Origin: Berryella wangjianweii
GTDB taxonomy: Bacteria > Actinomycetota > Coriobacteriia > Coriobacteriales > Eggerthellaceae
DNA: 64,000 bases
Direction of reading: 5' to 3'
Assembly: GCA_013201155.1 (NCBI GenBank)
Contig: CP053716.1
Coordinates: 1,302,001 to 1,366,000, forward strand
The notes beneath the pieces were generated by a model. That model ran no database searches, was not told the origin of the DNA, and worked only from the letters and a program-made list of their open reading frames with translations. Shown one piece after another: positions 34,056-42,563 of this stretch. The translations under genes were made by a program, and so were the position numbers. Within the stretch, counting starts at the first letter, position 1. Every line of letters starts with the position of its first letter.

Positions 34056-34949
34056 ATGGAATTCGAGCCCATTTGGGAGCTTCCCATTGCGTTGTACCTG
34101 TTCCTGGCCGGCCTGGGCGGCGGCGCGTTCGTCACCGCCTCGCTGCTTGCCTGGAAGGCGCCCGAGACGAAGGCCATGCAGCGCGCGGCCCACATCATCG
34201 CCTTGGTGGTGGTGGGCATCGGCTTGGTGCTGCTGATGACCGACGCCAAGGCGGGCCTGCTGAACCCGTTGCGGTTCGTGCTGCTGCTGGTGAACTTCGG
34301 TTCGGTGATGACCTGGGGCGTGGTGTTCCTTGCCGCGTTCATGGTGTTCGATCTGGCGGTGGTGGTGCTTGACGTCCTCAAGCGCGCCATCCCCACGTGG
34401 CTGCAGATCGCAGGCAGCGTGTCCGCAGTGCTGGTGGGCATGTACACCGGCGCCCTGCTGGGCGTGGCGCATACCTTCCCGCTGTGGAACAGCGCCCTGC
34501 TGCCGCCCTTGTTCCTGGTGTCGGCCCTGTCCACCGGCGCGGCGGTGGTGTTCCTGTACGGTGCCCTGGCCGCCCCGCGCGAGTTCGAGCGCACGGGATG
34601 GGTTCAGCGCGCTCATTACTTCCTGCCGGTGATCGAGACGGTTCTGGTGGCGTCGTTGCTGTTCATCACGTTCTACAATGGCGACGCCGGCCACAACTCG
34701 GTGATGGCCCTGGTAGCGGGCAAGTTCTCGCTGATGTTCTGGCTGGGCTTCGTGGTGATCGGCCTGGTGGGTCCGTTGGTGGTGGAAACGGCCCTGCTGT
34801 TCGTGGTGGACCATTCGTTCGAGCAGACCAGCGCGGGCCGCGGCGTGGTGGCGGCCACCAACGCCTGCGTGCTGCTGGGCGGTTTCCTGCTGCGCTACCT
34901 GGTGGTAATGGCGGCGCTGCCGGTGACCATGGTGGTGCCCTTCATGTAG
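34056..34949 (+). CDS. NrfD/PsrC-type quinol-oxidising membrane subunit
   Basis: A 297-residue protein with about eight membrane helices, beginning MEFEPIWELPIALYLFLAGL, the typical PsrC start. The ATG at 34056 has GAGGTGA upstream; GTG 34047 and ATG 34050 are alternatives. It completes a PsrABC-type complex that passes electrons from menaquinol to the external catalytic subunit. A terminator follows. Confidence 0.9.
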   Translation: MEFEPIWELPIALYLFLAGLGGGAFVTASLLAWKAPETKAMQRAAHIIALVVVGIGLVLLMTDAKAGLLNPLRFVLLLVNFGSVMTWGVVFLAAFMVFDLAVVVLDVLKRAIPTWLQIAGSVSAVLVGMYTGALLGVAHTFPLWNSALLPPLFLVSALSTGAAVVFLYGALAAPREFERTGWVQRAHYFLPVIETVLVASLLFITFYNGDAGHNSVMALVAGKFSLMFWLGFVVIGLVGPLVVETALLFVVDHSFEQTSAGRGVVAATNACVLLGGFLLRYLVVMAALPVTMVVPFM

Positions 34950-35026
34950 GGATCGCCCGGCATGCTGGGGCCTCGGGTTCGCTCCGATGCTTTGGCGGGT
35001 GGATCCGATGAGCGGTTTTGCTTTGA

Positions 35027-35052
35027 GGCGGGCGCCTGTGCGCCCGCCTTTT
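35027..35052 (+). terminator. Rho-independent terminator of the PsrABC-like operon
   Basis: GGCGGGCGC, loop CTGT, GCGCCCGCC, then TTTT: a perfect 9-bp stem. The remaining gap to 35273 shows only GC-rich sequence without a gene. Confidence 0.85.
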
Positions 35053-35273
35053 CACGTGTGCGCCCGATGCGCGACGGTGGGGACGGGTGACGGCGTGCGA
35101 CGGCGGCGTGCGACGGGCGATGGCGGACGGCGGACGCTCCCGCTGGCGAGCGGCGAGCGGCGGGCGGATCGTGCCGCGAGCCGCGCCACGTGATGGTCGC
35201 GCGCGTCTGCGGGTACTGTGCGGCCCTTTCCGCCGTTCTGCTACACTCGATTGCTCGGAGGAAGGGGGGCTGC

Positions 35274-36632
35274 ATGGTTGAGGTGAAGAGCCCGGCTATC
35301 GCTTTTGTGGGCAGACACAACTCGGGCAAGACCACGCTGGTGGTGAAGGTGATCGGCGAGCTTTCGGCGCGCGGCTTTCGCGTCGGCAGCGTGAAGCACC
35401 ACAGCCACGTGGGCTTTCAGATCGACGTTCCCGGCAAGGACTCGTTCCGGCACCGCGAGGCCGGCGCAGTGGAGACGGTGATCGCCGCGCCTGGGCAGGT
35501 GGCTCGCATTGCCACGGTCGAGGGCGAGCTGGAGTGCGCCGACATCGTGGCCGGCATGCCTGGGCACGACATCGTGCTGGTGGAGGGTTTCCGCAAGGCC
35601 GGTCTGCCCACCATCGAGGTGATGCGCGCCGCGAACGCCGCCGACTGTCGGGCTGCCGCGGTGTTCGCGCGCGGGGCTCGCGAAGGGTGGTCGCTGACCA
35701 GCGATTTCACGCAGCTGAGCCGCGCCGCCGCCCAGGCTGAGCGTGCGGGCGGCGAGGGTGTCGCCTCAGACGAGCGCTCCGGCGATGCCGCCGTCCGCAG
35801 CGACGCCCAGGCGGCTCAGGCTTCCCCGCACCCCCGCGCCGCCGACGACCCGCTGGACGTGTCGCAGAAGCTTCCCGGTGCCGCCACCGTGGCCGCGGCC
35901 ACCGACATCCCCGAGGCCATCGAGGCGGCGGGCGCGTACGGGATCCCCGTCTTCGGATTGGACGACGTGGCCGCAATCGCCGACTTCATCGAGGGTGCGT
36001 ACGTGCGCCCCAAGGTGTCGGTGGTCATCCAGGCCGGCGGTCGCAGCGTGCGCATGGGTCGCAGCAAGGCCACGGTGCCCTTTGCGGGCCGCCCGCTGAT
36101 CTGTCGCATGGTGGAGCGCATGCAGCCCATTGCCGACGAGCTGATCGTCACCACCAACGAGCCCGAGAACCTGGCCTTTCTGGGCGAGCTGTATCCCGAT
36201 TGGAATATCCGTCTGGTCAGCGACGAGTTCGAGGAGCGCGGAGCCCTTCCCGGCCTGTACACGGCCCTGCACGCGGCCACGCATCCCTACGTGGCCGTGA
36301 TTGCCTGCGACATGCTGTTCGCTTCGCCGCGCCTGGTTGCCGCCGAGGCGGACGTGATGACGCGGGAGGGCGCCGATGCGGTAGTGCCCAGCAACAAGCA
36401 CGGGTTCGAGCCCTTTCACGCGCTGTATCGGAAGAGCGCCTGCGAGCCGGTGGCGCATCAGGGCGTGCTTGAGGGCGAACGGCGCGCGCAGTACGTGATC
36501 AGGCGCGTGAACCTGCGGCCCTTCCCCCAGGCCGAGGTGCTGTCGGTGGAGCCCATGGGCGGGTGCTTCGTGAACGTGAACACGCCTGAGGAGCTGGCCT
36601 GCGCCGAGCGCTGGTACCTTGACGAGGGGTAG
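35274..36632 (+). CDS. MobB-MobA fusion, molybdenum cofactor guanylylation
   Basis: A 452-residue fusion. Residues 1-150 are MobB-like, with a Walker A GRHNSGKTTL and the VKHHSH and DSFRHREAGA motifs. A disordered linker of about 60 residues follows. The C-terminal part is MobA (VIQAGGRSVRMGRSKATVPF from about residue 252, then RGALPGLYTAL, VIACDMLF, and FVNVNTPEEL). MobA attaches GMP to molybdopterin to make the MGD cofactor used by the Mo-enzymes here; MobB assists with GTP. The start at 35274 has GGAGGAAGG upstream. Confidence 0.9.
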   Translation: MVEVKSPAIAFVGRHNSGKTTLVVKVIGELSARGFRVGSVKHHSHVGFQIDVPGKDSFRHREAGAVETVIAAPGQVARIATVEGELECADIVAGMPGHDIVLVEGFRKAGLPTIEVMRAANAADCRAAAVFARGAREGWSLTSDFTQLSRAAAQAERAGGEGVASDERSGDAAVRSDAQAAQASPHPRAADDPLDVSQKLPGAATVAAATDIPEAIEAAGAYGIPVFGLDDVAAIADFIEGAYVRPKVSVVIQAGGRSVRMGRSKATVPFAGRPLICRMVERMQPIADELIVTTNEPENLAFLGELYPDWNIRLVSDEFEERGALPGLYTALHAATHPYVAVIACDMLFASPRLVAAEADVMTREGADAVVPSNKHGFEPFHALYRKSACEPVAHQGVLEGERRAQYVIRRVNLRPFPQAEVLSVEPMGGCFVNVNTPEELACAERWYLDEG

Positions 36633-36758
36633 GCGCGCGAAGGGGTAACGGCTTCGGGTCGGCTCGCCGGTTTCGACGCACGGGCCCTGCGGGGCGCGTA
36701 TGGTGGGTGTGCGCGGCTGTTTTGACGGTTGACGAGAGAGCGGGGTGGTGAGCGGCCC

Positions 36759-37913
36759 ATGCCGAGCATCGACGATATCGTCTCGGTTGCCGAGGCAATG
36801 GAGAGCAGCCCGATTCTGGTTGACCGGGATCGCTGCGTTGCCGTGCGCAACCGCAACGCGTCATGCCGTCGCTGCGTGGAGTCGTGCCCGTGCGAGGCTG
36901 TCGCCGTGGGGAACAACGAGGTGAAGGTTGACCCGCGTGCATGCAGCGCGTGCGGGGCCTGCGCCACGGTGTGCCCTACGAACGCCCTGGTGCCCCTGCG
37001 CCCTGCCGATGAGGCCCTGCTTGCGGCGAGCCGTCAGGCCATGGAGGCCAACGAGGGTCGCGTGGTGATCGCGTGCGCGCGCATCTCGTCGCGTCACGAA
37101 GCCGATCCCGAGCGCTACGCGGAGCTTCCCTGCCTGGCTCGCGTGGACGAAAGCGTGCTGATGAAGCTGGCCGCCGCAGGCGCACAGGCCGTGACGCTGG
37201 TGGACGGCACCTGCTCCACCTGCCGCTATCGCGATACCGATGCCGGAATCAACGTCACCTGCGGCGCGTTCATGCAGCTGACGCAGGCCATGGGCGCGTC
37301 CGTTCCCATCCAGCGCGCGTCGGCCTTTCCCGATGACCTGCGCATCGATCAGGCTGAGGGCCGCTTCGGCACCTCGCGCCGCGATTTCTTCGCTGAAACC
37401 GCGCGCTCGGCAAAACGCCTGGTCAGCACTGCAGCTAAGGCGACGGTGGAGAAGGAGCTGGGGCTGGCCAAGGCCGAGGAGCTGATCGGCAAGCGCCTGC
37501 GCGTAGGCGACAGCGGAGCCCTTCCCCAGTTTCAGATCGAGCGCCACGCGGATGTGATCAATGCCATGGACGCGCTGGGCCAGCCCACGTTGCCCGAGGT
37601 GACGGCCCGTGTGTTCGGACGCGTGCGCATCGACGTGGATACGTGCAACGGCTGCGGTATGTGCGCGGTGTTCTGTCCCACGGGCGCCCTGAAGCGCGAT
37701 GAGCGCAGGAAGCCCTACACCAATCCCGAGTACCTGCAGTTCTGGGCTTCGGAATGCGTGGCCTGCGGTCTGTGCGCCGACGTGTGCTGGAAGAAGTGCC
37801 TGACGGTGGAGGCGGTGATTCCCACCGACGAGCTGTTCAGCTTCGATCCGGTGACGTTCCGGCTGAGCGCGGCGGCTCAGCAGCCCCAGGCCTTCGGCAA
37901 GCTGAACCTGTAG
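36759..37913 (+). CDS. Polyferredoxin with hydrogenase-delta-like middle domain
   Basis: A 384-residue protein (start at 36759, MPSIDDIV). The N-terminal ferredoxin has CRRCVESCP and CSACGACATVCP. The middle has PCLARVDESVLMKLAAAGAQ and DGTCSTCRYR, resembling the MvhD/HdrA-delta type electron-transfer domain. The C-terminal ferredoxin has CNGCGMCAVFCP and CVACGLCADVCWKKC. An internal SRRDFF looks like a Tat motif but is far from the N terminus. Cytoplasmic electron carrier is the best guess; the partner is unknown. Confidence 0.7.
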   Translation: MPSIDDIVSVAEAMESSPILVDRDRCVAVRNRNASCRRCVESCPCEAVAVGNNEVKVDPRACSACGACATVCPTNALVPLRPADEALLAASRQAMEANEGRVVIACARISSRHEADPERYAELPCLARVDESVLMKLAAAGAQAVTLVDGTCSTCRYRDTDAGINVTCGAFMQLTQAMGASVPIQRASAFPDDLRIDQAEGRFGTSRRDFFAETARSAKRLVSTAAKATVEKELGLAKAEELIGKRLRVGDSGALPQFQIERHADVINAMDALGQPTLPEVTARVFGRVRIDVDTCNGCGMCAVFCPTGALKRDERRKPYTNPEYLQFWASECVACGLCADVCWKKCLTVEAVIPTDELFSFDPVTFRLSAAAQQPQAFGKLNL

Positions 37914-38058
37914 CGTGGCCGGGACGGCCGCGCGGTTCGTTGGCCCGTCTTCGCGTCGGCGCCGGCGCCAGCGCCGACGAAGATGTTTGCATCGTTTGCC
38001 TCAATATCATGCTGAGCTGGTACGACATGCCATGCACAGCCTGTCTATGCCGCTCGTT

Positions 38059-38064
38059 TATAAT
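38059..38064 (+). promoter_or_regulatory. -10 element before the small membrane-protein pair
   Basis: A perfect TATAAT 48 bases before the start codon at 38112. No good -35 at normal spacing was found. Confidence 0.45.
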
Positions 38065-38111
38065 CAAGGTTCGCGCAGCGATAACGCTGCCTCACAAGCG
38101 AGAGAGAGACC

Positions 38112-38486
38112 ATGGCCGAACAGGACGAGCGCCGAGTAACGGTGATTGACGATGACGATGACGAGCTGGTGATCGAGGCCGGCATGGCGCCCGCTTCCGC
38201 GGAACCCGCGCAGCCCGAGGAGCCCGTCCAGCCTGCCGAGGCCGCTGTGACTGCCGTGGCCGAAGGCGCCCCCGCTGAAGCTGCGCCCGCTCGGCCTGCC
38301 GCGGTCGGGACGGTTTCAGCGCGCGCCGCCGCGCCGGACGCCCCGCGCGATTCGCGCGGCTACGAGCCCACCACGCTTGAGGACCTTGAAGGCAGGCCCT
38401 CGGGCATGCAAAGCGGCATCATCATCGCCGCGCTGGCTCTTCTGAGCTCGGCGTTTCTGTACTATCAGCTGTTCATGGCCCAATAG
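38112..38486 (+). CDS. Small acidic protein with C-terminal membrane anchor
   Basis: A 124-residue protein not recognised. The N terminus is acidic (VIDDDDDELVIE), the middle is a low-complexity Ala/Pro/Glu stretch, and the last 25 residues form one membrane helix (SGIIIAALALLSSAFLYYQL). It is followed 23 bp later by another anchored protein, so the two form an operon. A short conserved-looking block (YEPTTLEDLEGRPSGMQSG) precedes the helix. Confidence 0.7.
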   Translation: MAEQDERRVTVIDDDDDELVIEAGMAPASAEPAQPEEPVQPAEAAVTAVAEGAPAEAAPARPAAVGTVSARAAAPDAPRDSRGYEPTTLEDLEGRPSGMQSGIIIAALALLSSAFLYYQLFMAQ

Positions 38487-38509
38487 GGCCACGTTTCAGG
38501 GAGAGCGGT

Positions 38510-39859
38510 ATGACATCAGACCACGACAAGCGCGCACCTAAGCCTCTGGATGAGGACGCCGTGGCCCCCGGCTTCGCCGCCGATGACGAGGCCCGCGCCC
38601 TGGCCTCGCTGGACGCCGAGCCGGCAATCGCGCTGGATGACCTTGATGCCGAGGGGCATGCCGGCACCGAGGCGCCTGCAGTCGCCGCGCCGGCGGCAGC
38701 CCCAGCTGCTCCCGTCGTGTCGGCGGACGCCGCCTCGCCGGACGCGCGCGCCGCGGCCTCGCCTTCTGCAGCTTCGGCCTCTTCCGGAGTTTTCGCAGAT
38801 GACGCTACAGCTGCGACCGATGAGCCCGTCGCCGCCCGTGACGATTCCGTCGCGGGCGACCTGGCAGGTGCCGACGCCCCTGCCCAGACCCCCCTCAGCT
38901 ACCGCCCCGATACTCAGGGCTCCTTCCGCGACCCTGTGGAGGCCCTGGAGCCCGTCGCCGCCGCGCCGCTGCTGTTCGACGATGACGGCCTGGGTGCGCA
39001 TCACGCGCAGCAGGACCGCGACGGCCGCCCGCGCCATGCCAAGGAGGCTCCCGAGCCCTCTGCCTTCCAGGTGCGCACCCGTCGCGTGCGCCGCCGCCTG
39101 ATCGCGATCATCGTGGTGCTGATGGCACTGACGGGCGGGCTGGTGTACCTGGGCTACAGCCTGCTGGTGGACACGCAGAACAGCGCCCGCGAGCTGGCCG
39201 ACATCATGGGATCGCGCACCACCGACATCGGCATCGACAACGCCGGCGAGGACGCGTCGTCGGGCCAGGCGACGCGCACGGTGCACCCGCCCAACCTGGC
39301 AGGCGTCCTGGGCCTGAGCCAAAGCGAGGCGCTTGAGAGGCTGGGCCACGGCGCGCAGGTCGTGCGTACCGTCGAGGCGTCGGAGAGCGAGGCCCCCGTC
39401 GTCTCGCACGTGACGGCGACCCTTACCGCCGACCCGGCCGATGTTCGCGCAGGCTCGCCCGCAGTGTATCTGGGCCTGGACGAGAGCGGCGCGGTGGTGC
39501 AGGTGGGCTACTCCGCCTCGGTGAGCGCGCTGGGCTACGGCGACGTTGGGTTCTCGGACCTGGTGAACACGTCGCACGTCGTGGAGGCCACGCTGCGCGA
39601 GGTGGGCTTCACGGTGGAGGACGGCCAGGCCAAGCTGCCTGCCGACGCCTCGGAGTACACCACGTACGCCGCCAACGGAACCACCGTTCAGAAGCAGCAC
39701 GCCGCATTCGAGGGCGACCTGCCCTCGCTGGGCGCTCAGGGCCGGTGGTCGGCGGTGCTGTCGTACGATTACGCGCTGGCCAACATGCAGAGCGGGTCGG
39801 TGCGCGACACGGTGCGCATGGTCTACGTGTACGCCACCGCCGCCGCACCCAAGGAGTAG
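38510..39859 (+). CDS. Single-pass membrane protein with extracytoplasmic domain, unknown function
   Basis: A 449-residue protein with about 180 disordered Ala/Asp-rich cytoplasmic residues, a basic flank (RTRRVRRR), one membrane helix (LIAIIVVLMALTGGLVYLGY), and an external domain of about 220 residues. That domain includes a PPNLAGVLGLSQSEALERLG motif reminiscent of small-ligand-binding repeats and ends SVRDTVRMVYVYATA. GGGAGAG precedes the ATG. I do not recognise the family. Confidence 0.7.
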   Translation: MTSDHDKRAPKPLDEDAVAPGFAADDEARALASLDAEPAIALDDLDAEGHAGTEAPAVAAPAAAPAAPVVSADAASPDARAAASPSAASASSGVFADDATAATDEPVAARDDSVAGDLAGADAPAQTPLSYRPDTQGSFRDPVEALEPVAAAPLLFDDDGLGAHHAQQDRDGRPRHAKEAPEPSAFQVRTRRVRRRLIAIIVVLMALTGGLVYLGYSLLVDTQNSARELADIMGSRTTDIGIDNAGEDASSGQATRTVHPPNLAGVLGLSQSEALERLGHGAQVVRTVEASESEAPVVSHVTATLTADPADVRAGSPAVYLGLDESGAVVQVGYSASVSALGYGDVGFSDLVNTSHVVEATLREVGFTVEDGQAKLPADASEYTTYAANGTTVQKQHAAFEGDLPSLGAQGRWSAVLSYDYALANMQSGSVRDTVRMVYVYATAAAPKE

Positions 39860-40112
39860 GGTTTCGGCTTTGCGGCCTGCGGTTCCTGCGTTCGGGGACT
39901 CGCTTCGCGTGAAGAGCGCGAAGACTCGGGCGGAAAGCCCCTGCGGCTGCTGCGTTCGGGGGGCTTTGCCGTGCGACCTGCCCTGTGGCCTGCTCTGCAG
40001 CCTCGACCTGCGGACTCAGTCCGCAGGATTGCGCCGCGCCCTGCGGTTCGCGGCTTCGCTCGGCGCCTGACCCGGGGCCTGATCTGTGCGTTGTGCGGAT
40101 CGGCCCTGCTTG

Positions 40113-40140
40113 TTGCGGCTTCGATCCGGTGTGATACAAT
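40113..40140 (+). promoter_or_regulatory. Predicted promoter of infC-rpmI-rplT
   Basis: TTGCGG (40113-40118) and an extended -10 TGATACAAT (40132-40140) are separated by 16 bases from -35 to TACAAT. It lies about 160 bases upstream of infC, leaving a long leader. Confidence 0.6.
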
Positions 40141-40233
40141 CACAGGGCTTCAAACTCAAGAGGGCGTCCTGCGCCCCACCTGTTTCGACGGCAGTCGATG
40201 GGTACGCTGAATATCGGAACCTCCGCATTCATG

Positions 40234-40259
40234 CCCGTTGCCTGCGCAGCGGGTTTCTT
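40234..40259 (+). terminator. Leader attenuator hairpin upstream of infC
   Basis: CCCGTTGC and GCAGCGGG (with a G-U) form an 8-bp stem with loop CTGC, followed by TTTCTT. A second hairpin, GGGCGC-ATC-GCGCCC (40265-40279), lies just before the ribosome binding site. Regulated read-through by L20 or another factor is plausible. Confidence 0.5.
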
Positions 40260-40300
40260 ATTGGGGGCGCATCGCGCCCATAGTTCAGGAGGTGAGCGCC

Positions 40301-40897
40301 ATAGCAGCTCAGGAGCCCCGGCTCAACAGAGAGATCACCGCGCGGGAGTGCCGCTTGATCGGCTACGACGGATCGCAGCTCGGCATCTACCCCACCATCC
40401 AGGCCCTGCGCATCGCTGAGGGCGAGGGGCTCGACCTGGTCGAGATCGCCCCCACCGCCGCGCCGCCCGTCTGCCGCATCATGGACTATGGCAAGTTCAA
40501 GTACGACCAGGCCATCAAGGCCAAGCAGGCGCGCAAGAACCAGAGCAAGGTGGAAACCAAGGAGATGAAGTTCCGCCCGAAGATCGACGTGGGCGACTAC
40601 ACCACCAAGAAGAAGCACGTCCTGCGGTTTCTTGATGCCGGCAACAAGGTGAAGATCACCATCATGTTCCGTGGCCGCGAAATGGCCCATCCCGAGCAGG
40701 GCCTTTCGATTCTTGAGCGCCTTGCCGAGGATCTGAAGGACACCGCGGTGATCGAGTCGGCCCCCAAGATGGAAGGCCGCAACATGCACATGCTGATCGC
40801 CCCGCTGCCCGCCGCGGTGAAGAAGAAGCGGGAAGCGAAGGCTGAGAAGACCGATAAGGACGCCCCTGACGCGGGCGTCGAGGGAAAGGAAGAGTAA
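40301..40897 (+). CDS. infC: Translation initiation factor IF-3, probable ATA start codon
   Basis: The protein has the IF-3 pattern: RLNREITARECRLIGYDGSQ, VCRIMDYGKFKY, then RPKIDVGDYTTKKK and MFRGREMAHPEQG. AGGAGGTGA at 40288-40296 is a near-perfect ribosome binding site, and the codon at the right distance is ATA at 40301. The in-frame GTG at 40292 lies inside that site and cannot use it. Non-AUG starts (AUU, AUC, AUA) are known for infC and let IF-3 limit its own synthesis. rpmI begins directly after the stop. Confidence 0.93.
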   Translation: MAAQEPRLNREITARECRLIGYDGSQLGIYPTIQALRIAEGEGLDLVEIAPTAAPPVCRIMDYGKFKYDQAIKAKQARKNQSKVETKEMKFRPKIDVGDYTTKKKHVLRFLDAGNKVKITIMFRGREMAHPEQGLSILERLAEDLKDTAVIESAPKMEGRNMHMLIAPLPAAVKKKREAKAEKTDKDAPDAGVEGKEE

Positions 40898-41095
40898 ATG
40901 CCCAAGATGAAGACGCATCGCGGCACCGCCAAGCGCTTCCGCGTGACCGGTTCCGGCAAGATCATGCGCGCCAAGGCCTTCAAGAGCCACATCCTCACCA
41001 AGAAGAGCCAGAAGCGCAAGCGCAACTTCCGCAAGGAGGGCGTGCTTGACGCCGCTGACCGCAAGGTGGTCGCTCGCAACCTCGGCCTTCGCTAA
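40898..41095 (+). CDS. rpmI: Ribosomal protein bL35
   Basis: A 65-residue basic protein, [20 protein letters not shown] through ARNLGLR, full length for bL35. The ATG follows the infC stop with no gap. Confidence 0.98.
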   Translation: MPKMKTHRGTAKRFRVTGSGKIMRAKAFKSHILTKKSQKRKRNFRKEGVLDAADRKVVARNLGLR

Positions 41096-41114
41096 TCGAT
41101 AAAGGAGAACAACC

Positions 41115-41468
41115 ATGCCTCGTGTAAAGCGCGCAGTTAACGCTCACAAGAAGCGTCGCACAATCCTCGGTCGTGCGAAGGGCTACTACGGTGCCCGTTC
41201 GCGTTCGTACAAGAACGCGAAGCAGCAGGTGTTCCATTCGCTGCAGTACCAGTACCGCGATCGTCGCAACAAGAAGCGCGATATCCGCCGCCTGTGGATC
41301 ACCCGCATCAACGCCGGCACCCGCGCCAACGGCATCGTGTACTCGCAGTTCATGAACGGCCTGCGCAAGGCCGGCATCGAGCTGGACCGCAAGGTGCTCT
41401 CCGACATGGCCGTGAACGACGCTCCTGCGTTCGCCCAGCTGTGCGAAATCGCAAAGAAGGCCCTGTAG
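41115..41468 (+). CDS. rplT: Ribosomal protein bL20
   Basis: A 117-residue protein with the standard start [18 protein letters not shown] and [27 protein letters not shown] lies upstream. Last gene of the infC operon; bL20 often represses this operon in other bacteria. Confidence 0.98.
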   Translation: MPRVKRAVNAHKKRRTILGRAKGYYGARSRSYKNAKQQVFHSLQYQYRDRRNKKRDIRRLWITRINAGTRANGIVYSQFMNGLRKAGIELDRKVLSDMAVNDAPAFAQLCEIAKKAL

Positions 41469-41498
41469 ACGCCCTTCCTCACCTGCGTGTGGAACTCA

Positions 41499-41531
41499 GG
41501 CCCCGTTCGCTTCGGCGCACGGGGCCTTTTT
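41499..41531 (+). terminator. Rho-independent terminator of infC-rpmI-rplT
   Basis: GGCCCCGT pairs with ACGGGGCC and is followed by TTTTT. The gap from here to 41770 is GC-rich without a gene. Confidence 0.9.
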
Positions 41532-41776
41532 GCGGGCGCATGCGAAGGATGCGTCCTGGCAGGGATGCATGGGGCCGCGCGCAGGGGGTTGCCGGGGGCG
41601 GGTGCGCGTGGATGCAAGCGCACCTCAGGGCGCGCGGGCGCGTGAGCGGCGGGGGCGTGCGTGAGGAGCGGGGACGCGGGCGAAGGATGCGCGCGAGAGA
41701 TGCGCGGGGCAGATGCGTCTTTTCGGCTGCCAGCGGGGCTCGATTCTTCATAAGTATCAATAATGCCTTGCTGTCA

Positions 41777-41825
41777 GTTAATTTTAACAAATTAACTTGC
41801 GTGCAATTAGTTTATGGCGTATAAA
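41777..41825 (+). promoter_or_regulatory. dps promoter with upstream palindromic operator
   Basis: GTTAATTT (41777-41784), four bases, then AAATTAAC (41789-41796) is a perfect palindrome. The -35 TTGCGT starts at the very next base (41797-41802), with a 17-base spacer and -10 TATAAA (41820-41825). The placement fits a regulator of oxidative stress or starvation; the protein is unknown. Confidence 0.65.
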
Positions 41826-41866
41826 AGAAACAGGAAGATTTATCCACAGCATCCAAGGAGGCCGCT

Positions 41867-42298
41867 ATGCTTGAATCGAAGCTCAACAACCTGCTGTCCG
41901 ATTACGTCGTGCTTTCCCATAAGACCCAGAACTTCCATTGGTACGTGAAGGGCACGGGGTTCTTCGCCGCCCATGCCGCTCTGGAAACCCTGTATGACCA
42001 GACCTTCGACACCATTGACGAGATCGCCGAGCAGATCTTGATGGTGGGTGGCAAGCCTGTCGCCTCGCTGGCCGAGTTCGCGAAGCTGGCTTCCATCGAG
42101 GAGGCTCCGGCCCAGTACATCGAACCCATCGAGGCGTACGGCATCCTGAAGGCCGATTACGAGAAGGTGCTGGCCGAGGTGAAGGACGTGAAGGCCGCCG
42201 CCGAGGAGGCGGGCGTGGATCTTATCGCCGGCGCGATGGACGAGCTGATCGCCAGCCTGTCGAAGTCGGTGTGGATGCTCAGCCAGAGCCTGCTTTAG
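41867..42298 (+). CDS. dps: Dps/ferritin-like DNA-protection protein
   Basis: A 143-residue four-helix protein with the Dps ferroxidase pattern: KTQNFHWYVKGTGFFAAHAA followed by LYDQTFDTIDEIAEQI. Dps oxidises Fe2+ with peroxide and stores it, shielding DNA. The size is at the small end of the family, lacking a long basic N-terminal tail, so DNA binding may be weak. CAAGGAGG precedes the ATG. Confidence 0.93.
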   Translation: MLESKLNNLLSDYVVLSHKTQNFHWYVKGTGFFAAHAALETLYDQTFDTIDEIAEQILMVGGKPVASLAEFAKLASIEEAPAQYIEPIEAYGILKADYEKVLAEVKDVKAAAEEAGVDLIAGAMDELIASLSKSVWMLSQSLL

Positions 42299-42371
42299 GC
42301 TGTCAGCCACGCGCCGCCGCCGCGGCGGTGCGCGAGCCGCTCGCAGCGCATGGGCCTGCGGCAGCGTGTGA

Positions 42372-42401
42372 AGAGGGGGTCGGCGCGTGCCGACCCCCTC
42401 T
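42372..42401. terminator. Hairpin between convergent dps and LuxR genes
   Basis: AGAGGGGGTCGGC (42372-42384) pairs perfectly with GCCGACCCCCTCT (42389-42401), 13 bp with a 4-base loop. No T-run; likely serves both genes. Confidence 0.6.
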
Positions 42402-42563
42402 GCGTTGGGCGTGAGTCGATCCCCGTCGCACGAGGCGACGGGTCGGGTTCGCGGCCGGTCGCCGCGAGCGCGCTTCCCGTCGGCGCTGCTGCTGCCACCG
42501 CCGTCACTGCTGCTGCCCGCTCGCCCTCGTCACCGTAATCAGGCTCGCTGCGCCGTCGCCCCC

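Noticed and set aside
35183-35198. Second parS site at a CACGTG core
   Set aside because: Flanking bases do not match the parS palindrome.
37375-37395. Tat signal (SRRDFF) in the polyferredoxin
   Set aside because: It is over 200 residues from the N terminus and no hydrophobic stretch follows.
40292-40294. GTG start for infC
   Set aside because: It lies inside the AGGAGGTGA ribosome binding site and so could not use it.
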